Below, piece by piece: positions 50,748-58,886 of a stretch of DNA of 64,000 nt. This stretch comes from Streptomyces sp. NBC_01788 (GTDB lineage Bacteria; Actinomycetota; Actinomycetes; Streptomycetales; Streptomycetaceae). The stretch spans positions 6,448,001-6,512,000 of the forward strand of contig NZ_CP109090.1 in assembly GCF_035917575.1 (NCBI RefSeq), in the 5' to 3' direction. The notes beneath the pieces are model-generated. The model saw nothing but the letters and a program-made list of their open reading frames with translations. It was not told the DNA's origin and did no database searches. The first letter of the stretch is position 1. Every line of letters starts with the position of its first letter. Both the position numbers and the translations under genes were made by a program.

Positions 50748-51410
50748 ATGACCATCGAGATACCTGCTAGCCCGGTCGAGGACCGGCCCGCCGGCTTCTG
50801 CGAATTCGGCGAGCAAGCTGCCGTCCTCCGCGGCGCCCTCACCGCGGCCGGCATCGAACTCGGCACCTACGAGCGCAGCACCATCGAGTGGCTGTCCCGC
50901 TGGGAGTGGGCGACCGTCGCCACCATCGCCTCGTGGGTGGCACGCGCCGCCACGGCCCGCGAGCCGGCTCCGTCGATCGCCCTGCCTGACCGGTTCAACG
51001 CCGCCCCGGACGAGATCGACCAGCACCTGCGCCGGATCCTCGCCGACGACGTCTACCTGCGCTACCAGCAGGCCATCGTCGGCCTGGCCGTCACCGTCGA
51101 CCCCGACGAGCATGCGTCCGACCCGCTGCCCGAGGGTGACCCGTTGGCCTACGGACCGACCGGCATCCGCTGCGGCTGCGGCAAGGACGCCCACTCCAAC
51201 CTCGTCCCGTGCGCGCCCGCTGCCGAGGACAACCCCCAGGCCACCGCCCACGCCGTCGGCGACGACGAGCCGCAGTGCGTGCGCTGCGGCTGCACCGACA
51301 GCCAGGCCTGCCCGGGCGGCTGCCACTGGGTCGCCAACCGTCGCGACGTCCCCCTGTGCTCGGCCTGCGCCACCCCCGCCGAACTCGCCGTGTCCGGGAG
51401 CGCCCTGTGA
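50748..51410 (+). CDS. hypothetical protein with Cys-rich C-terminus
   Basis: 220 residues. A helical N-terminus (AAVLRGALTAAGIELGTYER, STIEWLSRWEWATVATIASW) precedes IRCGCGKDAHSN and a CVRCGCTDSQACPGGCHWV...CSAC zinc ribbon typical of Streptomyces phage proteins. ATA codon at 50760. GTGA-coupled to the next gene. Confidence 0.7.
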   Translation: MTIEIPASPVEDRPAGFCEFGEQAAVLRGALTAAGIELGTYERSTIEWLSRWEWATVATIASWVARAATAREPAPSIALPDRFNAAPDEIDQHLRRILADDVYLRYQQAIVGLAVTVDPDEHASDPLPEGDPLAYGPTGIRCGCGKDAHSNLVPCAPAAEDNPQATAHAVGDDEPQCVRCGCTDSQACPGGCHWVANRRDVPLCSACATPAELAVSGSAL

Positions 51411-52033
51411 CCTCCGCGATCGAGACCTACCTGGGCTGGCAGGAGCCGCGGCACTTCGCGGACTGCCGGAAGCCTGCCTGGACGGTCGACTACCGCACGG
51501 ACGACGAGTTCCGTGACCGGCGCGGCGGCGGCAAGCATGCCTGCTCGAACGAGGACTGCGGCCACGGCGACCGCTACCCGCGCACCACGGTGCGGATCGT
51601 GTGCCCGTCCTGCCAGGCCGCCGTCGTCATCCGTGGCGAGGCACACAGCATCAACGAGGACACGACGTCGACCACGACGCACGGGTACGGGCTGCCGCCG
51701 CGCAAGCTGGCCGGCCTGCTGCTGTGGCCCGGCGAGCCCTGGCTGAATGTGGGCCGGCTCGGCAGCGCCGACCCGTACGACTTCGTCGTCACCCGCCCGG
51801 GCGTGAAGCGCGTCACGGAGGCCGACGTCGTGGGCGCGATCACCCAGTCCCGTGGCAAGCGCCGCGCGGTCACCTGGTCGTCCGCCGCCCTGCCCACCCC
51901 GGGACGCTACAGCCGCTTCAACTGGGACCGCACGAATGAGGACACGCTGCGCACCGTCGCCGCGGCTGCCAAGTGGATCGCCGCCCAGCTCGCCGACCGC
52001 GCGGCCCCGGCCGGTGGCACGCCCGGCGCCTGA
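51407..52033 (+). CDS. hypothetical protein with N-terminal zinc-binding region
   Basis: 208 residues. FADCRKPAWTVDYRTDDEFR, HACSNEDCGHGDR and IVCPSCQAAVVIRGEAH, then GLPPRKLAGLLLWPGEPWLN and FVVTRPGVKRVTEADVVGAI. This domain combination is recurrent in actinophages; the function is unknown. Confidence 0.7.
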   Translation: MTSAIETYLGWQEPRHFADCRKPAWTVDYRTDDEFRDRRGGGKHACSNEDCGHGDRYPRTTVRIVCPSCQAAVVIRGEAHSINEDTTSTTTHGYGLPPRKLAGLLLWPGEPWLNVGRLGSADPYDFVVTRPGVKRVTEADVVGAITQSRGKRRAVTWSSAALPTPGRYSRFNWDRTNEDTLRTVAAAAKWIAAQLADRAAPAGGTPGA

Positions 52034-52059
52034 CGCCGGCCACGCCTGACCCCTGATCT

Positions 52060-52102
52060 CCGGGCGGGCGGGACATCGACTCGCTCTGTCCCGCTCGCCC
52101 GG
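52060..52102 (+). terminator. 16-bp intergenic hairpin
   Basis: CCGGGCGGGCGGGACA pairs with TGTCCCGCTCGCCCGG, with one G-T wobble, in the gap before the next gene. Confidence 0.65.
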
Positions 52103-52129
52103 CCACCACACAGCGAAGGACCACCACCC

Positions 52130-53317
52130 ATGCTCCGCGACGTCCGATTGCAGATCATCACCGAGACCATCGAAGGGCTCATCCCCGGCTCCATACCGGC
52201 GTTCCTGTCGGTGACGGTCACCGAGACCTCCCCACTGGACACCAGGCCGCGCGAGAACACCTGGAACGGCACTACCGCCGCCCTGGCCGAACGCATCTTC
52301 ACCGCCCTGTACGGCCGCCCGCGCTACACGCCCCAGGTGAGCCCGCTCGCCCAGGCCGAAGACGCCAAGCGCGCCCGGGACATCATCGGCGAGGTCGGCA
52401 TCCTCATGTCCGCCGGCGCCGACCTGGAGTCCGCACCCTGGCACCCGGTGCGCCCCGGCGACCTGGTCCACGTCCACTACGAAGCCGCCGGCCAGGCGTC
52501 CGCGTTCGGCGAGACGTACATCGTCGGCTCCGAGGACGGCGGCCTGATGGGCATGCAGCTCCTCGCGCACACCCTTCCCGCCGCCACCGACGGCATCGAG
52601 GGCATGGTTGGCTGCTTCGCTGTCGACGCTGTTGACGACCCGATCTTCGAGCTGTGGTTCGAGGCCGGCCCGCACCGGCTCACCATCGTCCGCGACGGCC
52701 AGGTCGTCCACGACGGCCAACTCGCGAGCCTGAACGGCCGCACGGTGTCCGCCGCAGGCCTACGCACGGCAGCGGTCGCCCTCACTTCCGCGATCCATGA
52801 GGCAGAGCGCTACCTCGAGCGTGGCGAGCCGGAACTCGCGCTGGCCCGGCTCCGCTCGGACAAGCCTCTGCCGCCGTGCGGGGCGCCCGGCTTCACCCCC
52901 GAGCAGCCGGACTGCCCGCGGCCGCAGGGCCACCGCCCCCCGTGCAGCGACAGCGCCGACTACGTCTCCCCGCCGCACGAGTGCCCGGCTCTGCCCGAGC
53001 AACTGTTCGCGGTGCTGTCCGTCGGCCCGAAGCGCACGACGATCAGCTTCGAGGGCCTGTACGCGGACAAGGAGGCGGCCCTCGACGTCGCCTCCGGCTG
53101 GGACCAGCGCGCTGAGGCGGAGAGGCGCGGCGGTCAAGGCGTGCCGGACTACGTGTTCGTGGACCTGCCTACGCCTGGTGGTCCGTCGCTCGCCGTCGTC
53201 GCGCCGATGCCGGTCATGCCGGATCCGGCTGCGGAGGAGGAGTGGGCGGCCGAGGGCATGGCCACCGCGCTCGGCCCGGAGGACTACGCCGACGACTACC
53301 GGGACGTGGACGAGTGA
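52130..53317 (+). CDS. large hypothetical element protein
   Basis: 395 residues, ATG 52130. VRLQIITETIEGLIPGSIPA, RPGDLVHVHYEAAGQASAFG, a C-terminal Cys/Pro stretch (PPCGAPGFTPEQPDCPRPQG) and an acidic tail. No domain recognised. ATA codon at 52193. It may combine two smaller element modules. GTGA-coupled. Confidence 0.65.
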   Translation: MLRDVRLQIITETIEGLIPGSIPAFLSVTVTETSPLDTRPRENTWNGTTAALAERIFTALYGRPRYTPQVSPLAQAEDAKRARDIIGEVGILMSAGADLESAPWHPVRPGDLVHVHYEAAGQASAFGETYIVGSEDGGLMGMQLLAHTLPAATDGIEGMVGCFAVDAVDDPIFELWFEAGPHRLTIVRDGQVVHDGQLASLNGRTVSAAGLRTAAVALTSAIHEAERYLERGEPELALARLRSDKPLPPCGAPGFTPEQPDCPRPQGHRPPCSDSADYVSPPHECPALPEQLFAVLSVGPKRTTISFEGLYADKEAALDVASGWDQRAEAERRGGQGVPDYVFVDLPTPGGPSLAVVAPMPVMPDPAAEEEWAAEGMATALGPEDYADDYRDVDE

Positions 53318-53904
53318 TCACCGCTCTGCGCAAGCACATGCTGCGCGCTGCCGACGAGCTCGGCCTTCCGCTGAGCGTCAAGCAGGTCCACCGGTTCGCC
53401 AACCGCGTCGCCGACCACGCGGCCCGCGGCCCGGCACCGGACCTGCTCATCACCCCTCACCGGTACGCCGTCCTGGTCGGCCTGGCCGCGGGCGAGTCAT
53501 CTGGAGAGACGGGCGACCGCCTCGGGATGAGCGTGAACAGTGTCAAGAGCCACCGGCAGTACGTCTACCAGAGGCTCGGGGCCATGAACGCAGCTCATGC
53601 CGTGGCGATCGCCAAGGACCTCGGCATCCTGCGGACCCCGACGCTCGAAGGGCGGGAGAAGGACACCAGCGCCGGCACCCAGCCGGACGCGGGCGAGTCC
53701 ACTGCCGACTTCTTCCAGCCCGACCACACCTACCAGCACAGCGCATGGCAGTTCCGCTGCGCCGCCGTCACCGCGGACCCGGAGACCGGCGAGCGGACCG
53801 CGATCGGCTGGTTCCGGTTCCGGCAGGGCAAATGGCGCCTGTTCTCCGCCGACAACGCCATGTGGAACGACGTCTGGACCCACACCCCCGACGGAGGCTC
53901 GTGA
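53314..53904 (+). CDS. LuxR-type HTH protein
   Basis: 196 residues. ITPHRYAVLVGLAAGESSGE, then TGDRLGMSVNSVKSHRQYVY, QRLGAMNAAHAVAIAKDLG is a clear GerE/LuxR HTH. The C-terminus WQFRCAAVTADPETGERTAI, then GWFRFRQGKWRLFSADN is a separate small domain. No receiver, so it probably binds DNA constitutively or with a partner. Confidence 0.8.
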   Translation: MITALRKHMLRAADELGLPLSVKQVHRFANRVADHAARGPAPDLLITPHRYAVLVGLAAGESSGETGDRLGMSVNSVKSHRQYVYQRLGAMNAAHAVAIAKDLGILRTPTLEGREKDTSAGTQPDAGESTADFFQPDHTYQHSAWQFRCAAVTADPETGERTAIGWFRFRQGKWRLFSADNAMWNDVWTHTPDGGS

Positions 53905-54170
53905 TGGCCATCGGCTACGCGCACACCCTGTTCTGCGACCGGCGCGGCTGCCGCGCCAAGGTCACCGTCACCGACACCCGCGACGCGGCGCACGCCCGAC
54001 GGCTGGCGCACCGCCGGCACGGCTGGCGCAGCGACAGCGACGGCGACTGGTGCCCCACCGACAAGACGGCGCGCGACACGACGCGCACCCGGCCGGCCAC
54101 CAGCGAGACGCCGTCGCACGACAAGACCGACACGTCGCACACCGGCTGCGACAGCAAGGGGGAGCGGTGA
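53904..54170 (+). CDS. hypothetical element protein
   Basis: 88 residues, TGATG overlap. LFCDRRGCRAKVTVTDTRDA, then HARRLAHRRHGW, and a Thr/Ser/Asp-rich tail. CxxxxC may bind zinc. Similar to short Streptomyces phage proteins. Confidence 0.65.
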   Translation: MAIGYAHTLFCDRRGCRAKVTVTDTRDAAHARRLAHRRHGWRSDSDGDWCPTDKTARDTTRTRPATSETPSHDKTDTSHTGCDSKGER

Positions 54171-54736
54171 GCACCGCACGAGACAACGTCGTGCGCCAGT
54201 CGCACGACGGAGCCGAGACGTCGCATGAGACGTCGCGCGAGACACCGGTGATCCCGCTGCGACCCGGCCTGACCGAGCCGCACAACAAGCCGCCGACCAG
54301 GGAGTTCGACGTCGCGCGACGGCAGGCCGAGGCGCTGCGACTGTCGCGCCAGAAGCTGTCGCTCCGCGAGATCGGCCAGCGGCTCGGTGTCGGAAAGGAC
54401 ACCGCCCGCCGCGACATCAAGGCCGCCTTACGCGACGAAGCGAAGGCAGCCGAGGAGACGTCGCAGGAGACAGCGCGCGACGAAGCCGAGACGTCGCAGG
54501 AGACGACCGGCGACACCGGCAAGACACCGGCCCCGCCGGACGACGGCGGCCGCGACACGCTCGTGCTGGTCCTCGACGAGCCGCTGCGCCAGGCCCTCGC
54601 CGTCCTGCGCGCCACCCGCGGCGCACCGGACACCCCGAAGCAGAACGTGGCCGTCGTCCGCGCCGCGATCCGCGTCACCGCGGACACCGTGCGCGAAGCC
54701 CAGCAATACCATCGCCAGGAAGGCACCACCCCGTGA
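54167..54736 (+). CDS. HTH protein with ETS-rich repeats
   Basis: 189 residues from GTG 54167. ALRLSRQKLSLREIGQRLGV, then GKDTARRDIKAAL is an HTH. It is flanked by repeats ETSHETSRET and ETSQETARDEAETSQETTGD, encoded by recurring GACGTCGC sequences. The C-terminus is helical (LVLDEPLRQALAVLRATRGA). It could be a plasmid- or phage-type replication or partition regulator. The repeats might be protein linkers or DNA iterons. Confidence 0.65.
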   Translation: MSTARDNVVRQSHDGAETSHETSRETPVIPLRPGLTEPHNKPPTREFDVARRQAEALRLSRQKLSLREIGQRLGVGKDTARRDIKAALRDEAKAAEETSQETARDEAETSQETTGDTGKTPAPPDDGGRDTLVLVLDEPLRQALAVLRATRGAPDTPKQNVAVVRAAIRVTADTVREAQQYHRQEGTTP

Positions 54737-55653
54737 GCCGTGTCTACTTCCACAGCCCCACCCGCACCGCCGAACTGCGCGGCTCCGAACGCGCCTGGCT
54801 CGGAGGACTCGTCCGGGACATCGCCGTGGGCGTCCTGGACCTCAACGACTCCGCCCGGGTCGACCGGCTGCGCCCGCTCATCCACCCCGGCCACTACATG
54901 GCCAACCTGCCCACCACAGGGATCGGCTGGCTCACCCGATGGGCGTCCAGCTACACCACCGCCTTCGCCGTCGGCTGGGACCACGGCACACCGCTGATCC
55001 AGTACCAGGGCCAGACGATCGACCCGTTCTCCCTCGCCCTGAACACCGCGGCCGTCCTCGGCAGCGACCAGGTGAAACTCGCGGCGCGCCTGCACGGCCA
55101 GTGCGAGCTCCATGCCTGGGTCGACGGCCCCAACCGGTCGTGGCTCGCCGACATCATGCAGGCCGGCCTCGACAACGGCACCTACCGGCGCGGCATCCAG
55201 TACGCCGCGGAACCCGACCACGGCCACCCCGAGCCGGAATGGGTGTCGCAGGGCTGGGAGGACGTCATCGCCCTGCTACGCGAAAGGGACGACGAACCCG
55301 TCGTCACCTCCTTCTCCGTGTGCGATGGCTTCCCCAACTCCAGCATCGGCGACTGGATGCCGCCCTGGCCCGAAGGCCGCGCGCGAAGCTGGGACGCCCT
55401 CACCGACGAGCAGAAGCAGGCCCGCTCCGAACGCTCCGACGCCTGGCACGACCTGGAGCCCGCAGAGCAGTGGCGCATCGCCATGGACGGTCTGCGCGCA
55501 TCCTCCGACGGCCTGGAGATCAAGCCCGACAACTGGCACACCTTCCGCTTCACCCACAACCTCACCGTGCTGGACCTCCTCGCCAACGACTGGGAAGACC
55601 GCGTGCAGCGCACCCTGGCCAAGGCCAACGAGCCGGAAGAGGCAGCAGAGTGA
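54733..55653 (+). CDS. hypothetical element protein
   Basis: 306 residues from GTG 54733. SRVYFHSPTRTAELRGSERA, then WLGGLVRDIAVGVLDLND and DAWHDLEPAEQWRIAMDGLR. Recurs in Streptomyces phages and elements as far as I recall. Function unknown. Confidence 0.65.
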   Translation: MSRVYFHSPTRTAELRGSERAWLGGLVRDIAVGVLDLNDSARVDRLRPLIHPGHYMANLPTTGIGWLTRWASSYTTAFAVGWDHGTPLIQYQGQTIDPFSLALNTAAVLGSDQVKLAARLHGQCELHAWVDGPNRSWLADIMQAGLDNGTYRRGIQYAAEPDHGHPEPEWVSQGWEDVIALLRERDDEPVVTSFSVCDGFPNSSIGDWMPPWPEGRARSWDALTDEQKQARSERSDAWHDLEPAEQWRIAMDGLRASSDGLEIKPDNWHTFRFTHNLTVLDLLANDWEDRVQRTLAKANEPEEAAE

Positions 55654-56006
55654 CCGGCAACCTGCCCGTCGCCGGGCACTGCCCGATGGGCTGCGGCGAG
55701 ACGTTGCAGCGGCGCACCACCGACGGCGCCATCGTCTGCGCGAGCCCCGCATGCGTCCGGCCGGACGCCGTCGACGAGCTGCTGCGCGACCGGGAGACCG
55801 AGCACATCGTGCAGTTCGACCAGGCCGGGTTCACCATCCGGCACCCGCTGCGCGAGCGCCTGGACGACGACCTCATGCGTTGCGCCCTGCATCGATCCAT
55901 CGCCGAGCTGCTGGGCCCGCCGAACGGAGAGCCCGGCCGGTACCGGGCTACCCCGGGCCCGGGCGGCTGGCGCCTCACGGCCTCCACGGAGAGTTCCGAC
56001 CGATGA
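55650..56006 (+). CDS. DUF6085-like protein
   Basis: 118 residues, GTGA-coupled. GHCPMGCGETLQ and CASPACVRPDAV give Cys pairs, then TEHIVQFDQAGFTIRHPLRE, RLDDDLMRCALH matches the core I associate with DUF6085. Role unknown. Confidence 0.65.
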   Translation: MTGNLPVAGHCPMGCGETLQRRTTDGAIVCASPACVRPDAVDELLRDRETEHIVQFDQAGFTIRHPLRERLDDDLMRCALHRSIAELLGPPNGEPGRYRATPGPGGWRLTASTESSDR

Positions 56007-56128
56007 AGATGCTGCTGTCCACACTGGGCGCTGCCTTCCGAGATGTTGCCCGGTCCCTCGCACTTCTCTGGCGGGCACCGCCGCCGAAGACATCGCAGCC
56101 CGCCGCCGCGCCCTCGGAGACCCCTCAT
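56003..56128 (+). pseudogene. frameshifted small gene
   Basis: ATG 56003 (coupled to the previous stop) reads MKMLLSTLGAAFRDVARSLA, then LLWR. After a -1 shift near 56072 it reads AEDIAARRRALGDPS and a TGA that overlaps the next ATG. Unshifted, the frame runs on for 128 codons of Arg/Pro-rich sequence antiparallel to real coding. Either the gene is broken or a programmed shift occurs. Confidence 0.45.
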
Positions 56129-56399
56129 GAACCACCGACCCGACCCCGCCGGCGAGCAGGTGGCCGTTGCAACCGCGCTGCTGATGGCGGCCATCACCTT
56201 CCGGGACCTGACGAGCTCCATGCACCCGACCGTCGCCGCTGCGATGCCCCCGGACCTCCGCAACCGAGTCACCTCCCACCGCTACCAGGACGCGTTCAAC
56301 AGGCTGCCCGAGCACATCCGCGCCGCCGCCCACGAAGCCGTCCTCGCCGACCCGGACATCATCGCCGCCCGCCAGATACACGCTGAAGGCCAGTCATGA
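56127..56399 (+). CDS. hypothetical element protein
   Basis: 90 residues. AVATALLMAAITFRDLTSSM, HPTVAAAMPPDLRNRV and FNRLPEHIRAAAHEAVLADP; helical. ATA codon at 56376. ATGA-coupled to the next gene. Confidence 0.6.
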   Translation: MNHRPDPAGEQVAVATALLMAAITFRDLTSSMHPTVAAAMPPDLRNRVTSHRYQDAFNRLPEHIRAAAHEAVLADPDIIAARQIHAEGQS

Positions 56400-57064
56400 A
56401 CCACCGCCCCTACCCGAACGCCGACCGCGCCCTGCACCAGGTGGAGCGCGGCCGCGCGCCCGAGCCGACGCGCTGCCCGGTCTGCGACCACCACGTCAGC
56501 CGCCACGCCCTCGAGGACGGGCAGCCCGTCTGCACACGAGGCAAGGGCCCGGTCTCCTGCCAGGACTGCGCGGAACTCTGGACGCGCATGCCCGCCGTCG
56601 CTGCCATGGCGGAGTTCGGCCGCACCCTCAGGCACGGCACCGCCCGCCTGGTCCTCGTGGATCACCCGCGCCGGGCCGGGAAGTCCGCGGCCGCTGCGGC
56701 GGCCGTCGACCAGGCGGTGAAGGCCGGCCGGCACGTCCACGTCGCCGGCGGCGACGGCATACGGTGCGCCGGAGGAGACGAAGCTTGCTCCCTGCCCCGC
56801 AAGAACCCGATCGTCCTCGCCCGAGTTGTTCAGACCTGCATTACCAACCCCTCGCAGTGGAACGCCTGGACCGTCGACGGCAAGTACCTGTACCTGCGCT
56901 ACCGGTTCGGCGTCGGCATCGTGTCCACGACCCCGCACTTCCGGACGCGGCCACTCGTCCGCTTCGAATATGGCGGCCAGTACGCCGGCGCCATGCGCCT
57001 CGCAGAGTTCTGCGAGCACGCCGGCCTCCGACTCGCCGGTGATGCGGAGGTGACCGGCCAGTGA
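56396..57064 (+). CDS. hypothetical protein with zinc ribbon and P-loop-like motif
   Basis: 222 residues. RCPVCDHHVSRHALEDGQPV, then CTRGKGPVSCQDC is a zinc ribbon. VLVDHPRRAGKSAAAAAAVD resembles a Walker A loop but lacks the leading Gly. The C-terminal half YLRYRFGVGIVSTTPHFR, AGAMRLAEFCEHAGLRL is unassigned. ATA codon at 56759. Confidence 0.6.
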   Translation: MNHRPYPNADRALHQVERGRAPEPTRCPVCDHHVSRHALEDGQPVCTRGKGPVSCQDCAELWTRMPAVAAMAEFGRTLRHGTARLVLVDHPRRAGKSAAAAAAVDQAVKAGRHVHVAGGDGIRCAGGDEACSLPRKNPIVLARVVQTCITNPSQWNAWTVDGKYLYLRYRFGVGIVSTTPHFRTRPLVRFEYGGQYAGAMRLAEFCEHAGLRLAGDAEVTGQ

Positions 57065-57300
57065 TCAAGGGAGTCCTGCGCGAACCCAACGGCGCCCCCG
57101 TCGTCGTCCTCGGCCTGTCCGGCGAGAACATGGCCCGCCTCATGGCCGACGAGCCGATCGTCGTCCAGCTCGCCGAGCTCGGCCTGCCGGCCCTGCGCAT
57201 CCTGCTCATGGGCGGCCGCACCGAAGCCGACCTCACCGCCCAGCTCACCGAGAAGTTCGGGCCGCCGCGGAAGACCATCAAGCAGGAGCCGGACCGGTGA
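57061..57300 (+). CDS. hypothetical element protein
   Basis: 79 residues from GTG 57061. VVVLGLSGENMARLMADEPI, then VVQLAELGLPALRILLMGGR is a small alpha/beta domain found in Streptomyces elements. GTGA-coupled. Confidence 0.6.
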   Translation: MIKGVLREPNGAPVVVLGLSGENMARLMADEPIVVQLAELGLPALRILLMGGRTEADLTAQLTEKFGPPRKTIKQEPDR

Positions 57301-57947
57301 CCGCGCCGATACCCCGGCCGCCGGGCGTGTGGCGTGCGCTCGCCCGGGACGGCCACCTGAACCCGGAAGAACGCGCCGTCCGGGACGCGGTCGTCGCCGC
57401 CCACACACCGGCCGACCCGCCCGCCGACACTCCGGCACAGCCCGCGGCTGTTCCTGACGGCGCCGCGCCACGAAAAAGGCTCGCCCCCTTCCAGTCGCTC
57501 ATGGACCGCACCGGCTGGAAGGCGGTCCTCACCCGGACCGCGGACCGGGCCCGCCTCGAGGCGGGCCAGCCCGACGGGGCCGCCGTCGTACTCACCGCCG
57601 TACGCGGCCAAGACATCAGCGCCTACGTGCTGCCCGCCACTCAGAAGGCCGTGCCACGCTGGCGCGCCATCCACCCCACAGACCTGGCCGCCTTCCTGAC
57701 CCGCCGCCAGGTCATCGACCCGCACCTTCCGCCCAGCCTGTGCGCGTGCGGGAAACGCCGCTACCCGACCGCGGCCCGCGCGAAGGCCGCCATCGTCGAC
57801 GTCACGATCCACCGCGTCGTCAGACAGCACGGCCTCCAGTACGAGCGGCGCGCCTACCGCTGCCCCGCCGACGACCTGGTCTGGCACCTCACCAGCCTCC
57901 CCGCGTGGTACGACGACAAGAAGCTCATGCACCGGAAGACCCGATGA
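57297..57947 (+). CDS. hypothetical protein with zinc-ribbon C-terminus
   Basis: 216 residues from GTG 57297. An Ala/Pro-rich linker, LTRTADRARLEAGQPDGAAV, then LCACGKRRYPTAARAKAAIV and YRCPADDLVWHLT, a zinc-ribbon pattern frequent in actinophage proteins. ATA codon at 57309. Confidence 0.65.
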   Translation: MTAPIPRPPGVWRALARDGHLNPEERAVRDAVVAAHTPADPPADTPAQPAAVPDGAAPRKRLAPFQSLMDRTGWKAVLTRTADRARLEAGQPDGAAVVLTAVRGQDISAYVLPATQKAVPRWRAIHPTDLAAFLTRRQVIDPHLPPSLCACGKRRYPTAARAKAAIVDVTIHRVVRQHGLQYERRAYRCPADDLVWHLTSLPAWYDDKKLMHRKTR

Positions 57948-58006
57948 CCGCGTCCTCGGGCGCGAAGATCACCACCATGCCAGCCGCACTCATGTCACAG
58001 ATCTGA
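57944..58006 (+). CDS. 20-aa terminal ORF of the run
   Basis: ATGA-coupled MTASSGAKITTMPAALMSQI. Its stop lies inside an inverted repeat CATGTCA-CAGATC-TGACATG. It may be non-coding; listed because of the coupling. Confidence 0.3.
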   Translation: MTASSGAKITTMPAALMSQI

Positions 58007-58010
58007 CATG
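57991..58010. promoter_or_regulatory. 7-bp inverted repeat upstream of a lipoprotein gene
   Basis: CATGTCA-CAGATC-TGACATG, 76 bases before ATG 58086. It could be an operator for the lipoprotein or the end of the preceding transcript. Confidence 0.4.
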
Positions 58011-58085
58011 AAATGTGCGCATCGCATTCATTAACTTCACACCAGACTCACAATGGCAGCCGTCAGCACCAGAGTTGGGGGAACC

Positions 58086-58517
58086 ATGCACGCCAGAACC
58101 GCACTTCTCATCGTTGCTGTCCTCGCGGGCACACTGACCGCATGCGGTGGAACCAGCACAGGTTCGCAGGCTGAGCGCCCGAAGAACGCGGCCCCCGCAG
58201 CGCCAGCAGAAGCAGCGCCGGAATCGAAGCCGGCTCCCAAGGCGGTCGGTAAGTACGAGCAGACGTGGAAGACGCCCTACTCGGACACCCCGTGCGGCGA
58301 CTACCTCAACGAGATGAACGGCCACGAACGATGGGTGACCGCAGCCGACATGCTCGCCGGCGCACGTAAGACCGACGGTGGGAACAGCCTGCCAGCCGAC
58401 TCGGAAGTCTCTCGCTTCCAGAAGGACGTCAGTACCGCCTGCCAGGGCAGCGCGGACATCACGATTACCGAAGTCGGGGCCGCCCTGTACCTCATGGATC
58501 CTAGCTACAAGCCGTAG
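58086..58517 (+). CDS. lipoprotein
   Basis: 143 residues, ATG after GGGGGAA. Signal peptide TALLIVAVLAGTLTAC with lipobox LTAC, an Ala/Pro/Glu/Lys linker, then TPCGDYLNEMNGHERWVTAA, DMLAGARKTDGGNSLPADS and TACQGSADITITEVG. It resembles short Streptomyces lipoproteins with two Cys in the mature domain. Exported; function unknown. Confidence 0.75.
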   Translation: MHARTALLIVAVLAGTLTACGGTSTGSQAERPKNAAPAAPAEAAPESKPAPKAVGKYEQTWKTPYSDTPCGDYLNEMNGHERWVTAADMLAGARKTDGGNSLPADSEVSRFQKDVSTACQGSADITITEVGAALYLMDPSYKP

Positions 58518-58886
58518 CCCAGCACGGCCAACACCACAACGCCGCGCATGCGCTGCTGGACGGTCTGGTGCCGCCCGCGTGGCCGGGACGCTGAAGCGCA
58601 ACCCGGCCGCGGCGGTCGGCGCGCCGGTCAGCGAACCGCCGAGCTCGCGACTGTCCGCAAGGTCGACGACAGATCCCCCGTCGCGGTGGGGCTTCTTGTC
58701 CCAGACGGGGGAGTGCATGGCTGATGACCTTCGGCGGTTGGTACGGGTGGGGCGCTTCATGGCGCCGATGGCGATACGGGCGGCGAGGGAGGCCGTGTCG
58801 ATGACCCACCGGCCGGCGACCTTGGCGGCGGTGATGGCTCCGCGGCGGCACCAGGTGCGGATGGTGGCGGCGGTGCTGGTGTTCAT
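58518..58886 (-). pseudogene. excisionase-like HTH gene, 3' end lost
   Basis: ATG 58886 follows GGAGGG. AATIRTWCRRGAITAAKVAG, then RWVIDTASLAARIAIGAMKR is a MerR/excisionase-type winged helix. Homologues I recall have a further 130-residue basic domain. Here the sequence soon turns low-complexity and the frame runs on antisense through the lipoprotein to 57990. It is probably truncated. A function in element excision or control is possible for the intact form. Confidence 0.55.

Noticed and set aside
58617..58886. Full-length 298-residue protein from ATG 58886
   Set aside because: Only the first 55 or so residues look like a real HTH protein; the rest is antisense to the lipoprotein gene.
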